A stretch of DNA of 20,880 nt from a virus: positions 1 to 20,880 of IMG/VR virus record IMGVR_UViG_3300021961_000767. One strand, written 5' to 3'. This document shows positions 14,813 to 20,880 of the stretch, piece by piece. Both the position numbers and the translations under genes were made by a program. Numbering within the stretch: the stretch's first letter is position 1; every line of letters begins with the position of its first letter. Below the pieces are notes generated by a model, which made no database searches, was not told where the DNA came from, and saw only the letters and a program-made list of their open reading frames with translations.

Positions 14813-15252
14813 TGATTCGTCTAGCAAACAAGATTGATTTGCCTGTATTGGTGGAGATGATGCGGGGCTATGCAAGTGAATCGCCAATGCCATTGCTTGC
14901 TGACCCCGCGAACCATGATGAGCAGCATATTTGTGACCTGTTGATTTCTTTGATTGCTGGAAGAGGGTTCGTTCTGCTTGATGACAAAAACAGAGGGATG
15001 CTGGCGGCAATTGTTGTACAGAATGTTTGGTGTCCTGCGGTGCTGGAGTTAAAAGAACTTGCATGGTGGGTTGAACCCGAACACCGAAATGGATCGGTTG
15101 GCGGCAGACTGTTCATTAAGTTCAATGAAATTGCAGACGCTTATTTGCAGAGCAACAGGGTTCAAAGTGTGGCGATGTCTTTGCTGGAGAGCAGCAAGGT
15201 GAAGAATCTGCCGGGATACAAAAAGATTGAAGCGACGTTTTTGAGGATGTAG
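14812..15252 (+). CDS. GNAT-family N-acetyltransferase in the tail-tip operon
   Basis: A 146-residue protein with the GNAT layout: MIRLANKIDLPVLVEMMRG (first strand and helix), then FVLLDDKNRGMLAAIVVQ, then motif A, ELKELAWWVEPEHRNGSVGG (79-98), where RNGSVGG fits the acetyl-CoA pyrophosphate-binding R/QxxGxG/A loop. This is followed by the helix RLFIKFNEIADAYLQS and a final strand/helix pair. The gene starts inside the previous stop (TGATG) and ends 3 bases before the tip protein, so it belongs to the tail operon. It takes the place where lambda has gene K (NlpC/P60 peptidase). Substrate is unknown: it could be a phage structural protein, a host protein or a small molecule. Confidence 0.82.
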   Translation: MIRLANKIDLPVLVEMMRGYASESPMPLLADPANHDEQHICDLLISLIAGRGFVLLDDKNRGMLAAIVVQNVWCPAVLELKELAWWVEPEHRNGSVGGRLFIKFNEIADAYLQSNRVQSVAMSLLESSKVKNLPGYKKIEATFLRM

Positions 15253-15255
15253 GAA

Positions 15256-18200
15256 ATGCCATCGTCACTCATTTTGACCGCAATATATGGAAGCATGGCG
15301 GCGGCAACTGCTGCGCTTGGAGCAATTGGCGTTGCCGTTACAACCTTTGCAATCAACTTTGCTGTGTCTGCCGTTATGGCAAGGGCATTTACTCCAAAGA
15401 AAGATTCCCCGCAGGACTTTGGAGTACGCCAGCAAATCCCTCCAAGCTCAGACAATCCGGTTCCGGTGGTATATGGCGAGGCGTGGCTTGCAGGAACATT
15501 CGTTGACGCGGTGCTGAGTACCGATCAGAAAACGATGTACTACGTTCTTGCTATTAGCAATATCTCTGCTAATGGGCAAGTAACGTATGACACCACAAAG
15601 TTCTATTACGGGGATCGGCTAGTCACGTTCGACGGCACCGATCAAACAAAGGTTGTCTCGCTGACGGATACCGCTGGAAACGTAGACACCAAGATTGCGG
15701 ATCAGATGTATGTGTATCTGTACACATCAAACGCATCAGGAGTGATCTCTCCTGTCAATACCGCGCAATATCCGCATCAGGTGATGGGCGGTGGAGACAT
15801 TGACGCTGCGCTGCAATGGCCCTCTACAAACCGGCAAATGACCGGACTGGCGTTTGCCATTGTCAAGCTGATCTATTCCGCTGGAGATGGCGTCACAAGG
15901 CTTGAGCCGCTGACCTTTAAGATCAATCATTCCTTGAATGGAACTGGCGTAGCAAAGCCGGGGGATGTTCTCTATGACTATCTGACCAACGAATTCTATG
16001 GTGGTGCTGTTCCTGCTTCACAGGTCAATGCAACTGCTTGTACTGCGCTGAATTCCTATTCAGATCAAGTTATTACTTACACGCCCTATTCTGGCGGGAG
16101 TGCGACTCAGCCTCGATACAGGATCAATGGCGTTCTGAATACGGGCGACACCGTACTGGCGAACTGCGAGCATATTCTGACTGCTTGCGATTCGTGGTTA
16201 TCGTATGACGCGGCAAGCGGTCAATGGACGCCAGTCATCAATAAAGCGGAAACTGCATCGTTGGCATTTGATGATTCCAACATCATTGGAGAGATCAAGG
16301 TCAGCGTTACCGATCTTTCTTCGACCTACAATCAGATCGAAGTTTCGTTCCCGTTCAAAAACAACAAAGACCAACCTGAGTACATCAGAGCAGCGGTTCC
16401 TGCTGGATTGCTGTTCACCAATGAGCCGGTAAATAAACTTAGCACTTCGTTCAATCTGGTGAACGATAGCGTTCAAGCGTCTTACCTTGCCAATCGAATC
16501 CTAGAGCAATCCCGCGAGGATTTGATTGTTACGTTTGCCTCGGCGTACCCCGGCATTCAGTTGAATGCTGGTGATGTGGTCAGCGTTACTAATGCGGAAT
16601 ATGGATGGAGTGCCAAGTTATTCCGAGTGATGAAGGTCGCGGAGGCATCGCTACCTGATGGCAATCTTGGGGCAAGGTTTGATCTGGCTGAGTACAACGC
16701 CCAAGTCTACGATGACTTTGACATCACCCAATACGAACCTGCGCCAAATGGCGATCTGCCTTCGCCCGAATACTTCTCTGCCCTTGGCGCGCCAACGATT
16801 GCAGCGTCAAGGCCCAACGAGAACCCGCCCACATTTGATGTGCAGGTCACACTACCTTTGACTGGTCGCATTACTTGGGCGACGCTCTACTACACCACAA
16901 ACCCTTCTCCAGCCGCGTATGACTGGAAGGTGCTGCGGCAAGCATCTGCTCCACAGGGAACTGCTGCAACAAATGGCGCGATCTATGGCTGGACAAAGAT
17001 TTCATTGCCAGTTGGGGCTTACTATTTCACTTGGATTGTGGGCAATGAGGTTGGTCAGTCAGCAAGGTCAACGACAAGCGCAGTATTTAACTGGACGCCC
17101 CTAGACGTCTCAGGAGCAATCACGGGGCTGGAGGATGAGATTTATATCCTCGGGTTAGACATCGACGATAAGCTCAGTAAGACTGGCGCAAATATCCTGA
17201 CCGGCACAATCGTCCCGGAGGACTCTGGCGGCATTAAGGCTGGATCAATCACTTGGAATTCCTCGACTGGTCAACTGACTGGTGGAAGCGGCGTCGCAAT
17301 CACAGAAGCGGGAATCATTGGCGCACAGAGCGGCACCGCAAAGTTCACTATTGATACGGCAGGGAATGCCACTTTTGCTGGAGACATCAGTACAGACGGG
17401 GATGCGTATTTTGCTGGCAAAACACAAACCGCAACGCAAATCTTTATTCTTGGAAGTTACTATAACGTGGACTATTCCACGTTTTCGTATGCGACATCGA
17501 ACGCGACAAGCGGTTCAGTTGCTAGGGCGGGGACGTATGGTTATGCCGACGCATCAACATCTGCATTGAATATTGGAATTATTGGATACGCTCCATCAAG
17601 CACAAAAGGGGTCGGAGTTTTTGGGCAAGGTGGTGAATATGGCGGGTACTTCATCAATTCATCTTCTGGCGGGATTGCAGTAGTTGCCTCCGCTTATACT
17701 TCCACAAGTATTGCATTGGCAGTATTAGGCAGGATTCAATGGGGCGGCACTTATATCTATAACGAACCAAGTGGATCAGGCGCATTCATGCGTGATGATG
17801 GTTCTTGGTCTTATGCCGTTCGCCAAACTCCATCAAACTCAGGGACCGCGACAGTCAACTCCAGCAGTCAAATCAGTCTGCTTGGAAGCACCAGCACCGG
17901 GATTGCTGGCGCATACGTTGGGACTTCTGCCTCTGGAAGCACCGTCACATGGACAATCCAAACCACCAGTCCTTCTGATCGCAAGCTCAAACAGGACATT
18001 GAGGATTCCGATCTTGGGCTAGATTTCGTCAATCAACTTCAGCCAAAGAAATACAAACTCAAGGCTGACCCAAAGCAGCAGGTGGGTTATGGTTTCATTG
18101 CTGACGAGGTTGCTGCTCTTGGCGTCCGAGATACTTCTTTGGTGTATCACGAACCGGAGTGGCAGGTTGGGGAGGAAACCGGATTTGACACGATACATTA

Positions 18201-18300
18201 CCCCTCATACGTTGCCATTCTGACCAAGGCAATTCAAGAATTGAGTGCCAAGGTTGATAGTCTGCAAACAGAGATTGCAGCCCTCAAAAACACCCCGTAA
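15256..18300 (+). CDS. Central tail tip protein: gpI-like segment, gpJ-like core, fibre and S74 chaperone
   Basis: 1014 residues, probably the host-recognising tip. Residues 5-45 are hydrophobic and Ala/Gly-rich, followed by SSDNPVPVVYGEAWLAGT; together they resemble the C-terminal half of lambda gpI. A gpJ-like core (tip attachment pattern) spans about 100-500, with an FN3-like domain at about 515-615. Gly/Ser/Thr-rich fibre sequence follows (about 620-895), with GNATFAGDISTDGDAYFAG. The C-terminal 108 residues form an S74 intramolecular chaperone: SDRKLKQDI (S907 is the likely self-cleavage serine), VGYGFIADEV, YPSYVAILTKAIQEL and a closing coiled coil. S74 domains trimerise the fibre and then cut themselves off. 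GAGGA (15243-15247) lies 8 bases before the ATG. Confidence 0.87.
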   Translation: MPSSLILTAIYGSMAAATAALGAIGVAVTTFAINFAVSAVMARAFTPKKDSPQDFGVRQQIPPSSDNPVPVVYGEAWLAGTFVDAVLSTDQKTMYYVLAISNISANGQVTYDTTKFYYGDRLVTFDGTDQTKVVSLTDTAGNVDTKIADQMYVYLYTSNASGVISPVNTAQYPHQVMGGGDIDAALQWPSTNRQMTGLAFAIVKLIYSAGDGVTRLEPLTFKINHSLNGTGVAKPGDVLYDYLTNEFYGGAVPASQVNATACTALNSYSDQVITYTPYSGGSATQPRYRINGVLNTGDTVLANCEHILTACDSWLSYDAASGQWTPVINKAETASLAFDDSNIIGEIKVSVTDLSSTYNQIEVSFPFKNNKDQPEYIRAAVPAGLLFTNEPVNKLSTSFNLVNDSVQASYLANRILEQSREDLIVTFASAYPGIQLNAGDVVSVTNAEYGWSAKLFRVMKVAEASLPDGNLGARFDLAEYNAQVYDDFDITQYEPAPNGDLPSPEYFSALGAPTIAASRPNENPPTFDVQVTLPLTGRITWATLYYTTNPSPAAYDWKVLRQASAPQGTAATNGAIYGWTKISLPVGAYYFTWIVGNEVGQSARSTTSAVFNWTPLDVSGAITGLEDEIYILGLDIDDKLSKTGANILTGTIVPEDSGGIKAGSITWNSSTGQLTGGSGVAITEAGIIGAQSGTAKFTIDTAGNATFAGDISTDGDAYFAGKTQTATQIFILGSYYNVDYSTFSYATSNATSGSVARAGTYGYADASTSALNIGIIGYAPSSTKGVGVFGQGGEYGGYFINSSSGGIAVVASAYTSTSIALAVLGRIQWGGTYIYNEPSGSGAFMRDDGSWSYAVRQTPSNSGTATVNSSSQISLLGSTSTGIAGAYVGTSASGSTVTWTIQTTSPSDRKLKQDIEDSDLGLDFVNQLQPKKYKLKADPKQQVGYGFIADEVAALGVRDTSLVYHEPEWQVGEETGFDTIHYPSYVAILTKAIQELSAKVDSLQTEIAALKNTP

Positions 18301-18317
18301 AATGTAACCCACGCACC

Positions 18318-18335
18318 CCGCCCGTAGGTGGGCGG
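18318..18335 (+). other. GC-rich hairpin between tip protein and adaptor gene
   Basis: CCGCCC (18318-18323) pairs with GGGCGG (18330-18335) around a six-base loop, in the 61-base gap after the tip gene. No T-run follows, so it is not a typical intrinsic terminator. It may protect or process mRNA. A strong GGAAGGGGA ribosome site lies downstream, before ATG 18362. Confidence 0.4.
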
Positions 18336-18361
18336 CGTCATCACCCTCGGAAGGGGAAGCC

Positions 18362-18844
18362 ATGCCAAAGTTTTCAAAGAATGTCATTACCCAAGTTAGC
18401 GGTTTTGACAATGCCCTGCTCTCAGGCGAACTGGTCTGGGATCAAAAAACCTACTGGAATTTGCAACTCAAATCCGGTGGGGTTCCGATTGACCTGACTG
18501 GCGCAACGATTGAAGCATCCATCGTCAGGCGCACAGTAGTTAATCTCACAGATACTCGAAACGGATTATCGTTTGACGTTGGGGATTATGACCCAACTCC
18601 AACGCCAGTTTCGTTGACGATTACCAATATTGTCGCGGCTAATGGGTCTTTCACGCTTGTCATTGATGATTCCACTTGGAGTCTCATCAATAGCGATCCC
18701 GAGCTTGCCATCGACATCAATGACCCTGTGGCATTTAGCGGCAGGTTGAAAGTCGAGTATCCAGCAGTCAGTCCTGATCCAGCACAGGACTTCATCATCT
18801 TTTTGTTTTTCTTGGTTCGATCTGACGGCATCGTGAAGGTGTAA
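18362..18844 (+). CDS. Hypothetical tail protein with Ig-like adaptor pattern
   Basis: A 160-residue beta-predicted protein. WNLQLKSGGVPIDLTGATIE at about 32-51 resembles the Ig-like N-terminal domain of baseplate/fibre adaptors (BppU_N type: extended strand, GxPIDLTGAT). The rest is strands with LTITNIVAANGSFTLVIDD and a hydrophobic AQDFIIFLFFLV near the end, which reads as a buried strand, not a membrane anchor. It has a strong ribosome site (AAGGGGA) and lies 2 bases before the tail fibre gene. A role linking fibre to tip is inference. No enzymatic motif is seen. Confidence 0.6.
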   Translation: MPKFSKNVITQVSGFDNALLSGELVWDQKTYWNLQLKSGGVPIDLTGATIEASIVRRTVVNLTDTRNGLSFDVGDYDPTPTPVSLTITNIVAANGSFTLVIDDSTWSLINSDPELAIDINDPVAFSGRLKVEYPAVSPDPAQDFIIFLFFLVRSDGIVKV

Positions 18845-18846
18845 TC

Positions 18847-20568
18847 ATGGACGTTACTGTTATCAACGAGAACACCGTCGAAGTCAACATTGGAGCGCAA
18901 GCTCCAGTTGTTGTCGAGGTCGATCAGGGAAAGGCTGGCAGAGGGATTGCCAGCGTCACCTACGAGCCGGATGGTACGGTCTATTACCTTGAAATCACCT
19001 ATACCGATGGAACTACCGAGCTAGTAGGCCCGATCCCGGTTGATGAACCGGCGACTCTAGTCAATTACTACATCAAAGCCAGCGCAGCGATTACCAAGGG
19101 CGATCTGGTGATGTTCAGCGGAGCCGTAGGGGCATCAGGTGTCCTGCAAGGTGCGCCAGCGTCAGCGGGGCTTGCAGAGGGCTTGTTGGTGATGGGGATC
19201 GCCTCAGAATCAATGGCGCTCAATGGGTTTGGCTACGTCACCAGTTTTGGTTTGGTTCAAGGCATTAACACCACCGGATCGGCAGTTGGTGAGACTTGGG
19301 CCACAGGTGACATTCTCTATTACAACCCCGCCTATGTTGGGAAGTTGACCAAGGTTCGCCCGACTTCCCCTGCTGAAGTGGTGGTGGTTGCAGCGGTCAC
19401 AAATGCCAATGCCGGGAATGGGTCGCTATTTGTCAGGGTCAGTTTTTACCCCAAGCTGACTGAACTTTCGGATGTCTATGCGGTTTCCCCTGCGAACCTT
19501 GACCTGATCCAATGGAGTTCAGCGAATAACCGCTGGCAAAAGACCACCAACCTTGTGACTGGTGGAACGATCAGCGAAACGGTCAATAGCGTTGTTTACC
19601 CCGTTGCCAGCCAGTACGACATTGGCACCGATCCCAATCAAATCCCGCTGAATCAATACCTCGGCAACCTTGCCTATCAAGACGCAGGAAGCATTGCTGG
19701 AAACGTAGTGATTGGCGGGACGGTTACGTCTGCCGGTATTACTTCGACTGGCCCCTCCGTCATCAGCGTCAACTCCACCAGCAACGCCCTGCGAATCACC
19801 CAAACCGGGACTGGCAATGCGCTGGTGGTGGAGGATTCAACGAATCCTGATAGCTCTCCGTTTGTGGTGGATGCGAGTGGGAATTTGGGGATTGGAACAA
19901 CGTCTCCCGGTGGGAAGTTGGACGTTAATGGAGATGCTTATTTTGGCTCAACCAGCTTTGGGTACTCGGTTTATTCGCGCTCTACGAACAACTGGAATTA
20001 TGCCAATCTCAGCTTAATTCGGAACTCAACCAATACTGCAACGCCTCGATTTTTATCAATGATGTTAGATGGCGATTCAACCTCTAGCACAACTATTGGT
20101 GGATACAACGCCATCTGGGGCGCTTACGATTCCTCCCCAACCACAGGGTCAACATCAGCCGCGTTGAACGGAGCGATGGTTTATGGGGCGTATGCCGGTC
20201 ACCGTTGGTACACCAATGGCACCGAGCGTCTGCGTATCGCCAGCGATGGCAACGTCACTTTCAAAAACGCCATCACCGAAACGGTCTACACCCTCGGCAC
20301 TTCCGGCAGCATTGCCCTGAACCCCGCTAACGGGACGATCCAAACCTGCGCTGCTGCGGGGAATATCACTTTTACCGACTCACTCAGCGCGGGTCAATCT
20401 TTGACGCTCATGTTGACCGGCGGTGCAAGTTATACGATTACATGGCCCACAACAACATGGGTTACCGCTTCTGGGAACGCGGCTCCAACATTAACCGCTG
20501 CTGATACGGTGGTGTTCTGGAAAGTGTCTACGACACTATATGCGGCATACGTCGGGAGCTATGTGTAA
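18847..20568 (+). CDS. Tail fibre protein
   Basis: 573 residues. The N-terminus has a Gly-containing linker then DGTVYYLEITYTDGTTELVG, typical of fibre attachment ends. Residues of about 72-200 form a common fibre-head domain (VNYYIKASAAITKGDLVMFS, GYVTSFGLVQGINTTGSAVG, GDILYYNPAYVGKLT), then DVYAVSPANLDLIQWSSANN. The shaft carries GNLGIGTTSPGGKLDVNG (345-362), a motif usually found in fibres ending in an S74 chaperone, but there is no S74 domain: the protein ends with ADTVVFWKVSTTLYAAYVGS. A different C-terminal beta domain (about 480-573) takes its place. AAGG (18836-18839) is 7 bases before the ATG. Confidence 0.82.
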   Translation: MDVTVINENTVEVNIGAQAPVVVEVDQGKAGRGIASVTYEPDGTVYYLEITYTDGTTELVGPIPVDEPATLVNYYIKASAAITKGDLVMFSGAVGASGVLQGAPASAGLAEGLLVMGIASESMALNGFGYVTSFGLVQGINTTGSAVGETWATGDILYYNPAYVGKLTKVRPTSPAEVVVVAAVTNANAGNGSLFVRVSFYPKLTELSDVYAVSPANLDLIQWSSANNRWQKTTNLVTGGTISETVNSVVYPVASQYDIGTDPNQIPLNQYLGNLAYQDAGSIAGNVVIGGTVTSAGITSTGPSVISVNSTSNALRITQTGTGNALVVEDSTNPDSSPFVVDASGNLGIGTTSPGGKLDVNGDAYFGSTSFGYSVYSRSTNNWNYANLSLIRNSTNTATPRFLSMMLDGDSTSSTTIGGYNAIWGAYDSSPTTGSTSAALNGAMVYGAYAGHRWYTNGTERLRIASDGNVTFKNAITETVYTLGTSGSIALNPANGTIQTCAAAGNITFTDSLSAGQSLTLMLTGGASYTITWPTTTWVTASGNAAPTLTAADTVVFWKVSTTLYAAYVGSYV

Positions 20569-20880
20569 TGGCTAATTACTGGATGTTTGCCGACTCCACC
20601 ATTTTTGATAATGGTATCTATGGAGCAGTTTCTTACAATAACACAGTTGACTCACAAAATAATATATGGACGGCTGGAATTACCACAAGCGACGGTGGCA
20701 ATCAAAATGATATGGCTTTTTGGAAGGCAAGTCCAACGGGAAATCTTTTACTGCGGATACGCTTGGCTTTCAGTTCTACTTCGTTTGAGAATGGCACTGG
20801 TATTGGTATTGGGTCTGATGACGCAATTTATGTAACTGGTTATAGAGGAACGACACCATATTCATTAGTAACGGCAAAAT
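20568..20880 (+). CDS. Beta-propeller-like receptor-binding candidate, cut by window end
   Basis: ATG 20568 overlaps the fibre stop (TAATG) and the frame is open to the last base, 104 codons plus one base. The product begins MANYWMFADSTIFDNGIYGA. It contains two repeats of a propeller-blade type: DSQNNIWTAGITTSDGG followed by MAFWKASPTGN, and SDDAIYVTGYRGTTP followed by LVTAK. The spacing D-x-x-x-x-I-W/Y-x-x-G, then a polar loop, then a hydrophobic strand resembles SBBP-type repeats. Its place after the tail fibre suggests a receptor-binding or fibre-tip protein, which is inference. A different-frame ORF at 20587-20835 is a shadow of it. Confidence 0.68.
   Translation, partial: MANYWMFADSTIFDNGIYGAVSYNNTVDSQNNIWTAGITTSDGGNQNDMAFWKASPTGNLLLRIRLAFSSTSFENGTGIGIGSDDAIYVTGYRGTTPYSLVTAK

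Noticed and set aside
18318-18335. Intrinsic terminator after the tip gene
   Set aside because: Good 6-bp stem, but no T-run follows (CGTCATCACC), so termination is not supported.
1-20880. CRISPR array, tRNA, insertion sequence or defence system
   Set aside because: No regularly spaced repeats, tRNA cloverleaf, transposase or defence-gene motifs were seen; the window is occupied throughout by structural phage genes.

Overview
The window is a contiguous piece of a tailed double-stranded DNA phage (or prophage) genome: the late head-and-tail module of a siphovirus with HK97-type head proteins and lambda-type tail proteins. Every credible gene is on the + strand. Genes are packed with 1-4 base overlaps (ATGA, TGATG, TAATG) or gaps of about 60 bases or less, as in one long late transcript. 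There is no tRNA or rRNA gene, integrase, replication or lysis gene, and no gene-free stretch over 100 bases. The host cannot be named. Lambda H/I/J-like tail proteins and a roughly balanced base composition fit a Gram-negative bacterial host, but that is inference.

Layout. 63-2103: small (P27-like) and large terminase. 2137-4436: portal, a small TTG-start ORF and the prohead protease. 4433-6859: two HK97-fold capsid proteins in tandem, only the first with an N-terminal scaffold (delta) domain, separated by a terminator-like hairpin. 6859-8286: head-tail connector, head closure and tail terminator proteins. 8322-9347: two tandem tail-tube paralogs. 9344-9745: two small unknown ORFs. 9742-10538: a tail assembly chaperone pair joined by a -1 programmed ribosomal frameshift, with an A AAA AAC heptamer and a 14-bp downstream stem. 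10535-11032: an HK97 gp10-like protein. 11035-13524: tape measure. 13524-14812: distal tail and tail-hub proteins. 14812-15252: a GNAT-type acetyltransferase. 15256-18300: a central tip protein that joins a lambda gpI-like segment, a gpJ-like core, a fibre region and a C-terminal S74 chaperone. 18362-20880: an Ig-like adaptor candidate, a tail fibre, and the start of a beta-propeller-like protein cut by the window end.

How it works together. Terminase packages DNA through the portal into a procapsid built by capsid protein 1 and matured by the protease. Connector, closure and terminator proteins join the head to a tail whose tube is built from one or both tube paralogs around the tape measure, with the frameshifted chaperones loading the tape measure. 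The tip and fibre genes recognise the host.

The most unusual theme is that both main repeating subunits, capsid shell and tail tube, exist as tandem paralog pairs. In the tube pair a block of 35 identical residues carries 18 synonymous codon changes, so the copies are old and both under selection. Other points of note are the acetyltransferase where lambda has its K peptidase gene, the gpI-J-S74 fusion, and the well-formed frameshift signal.
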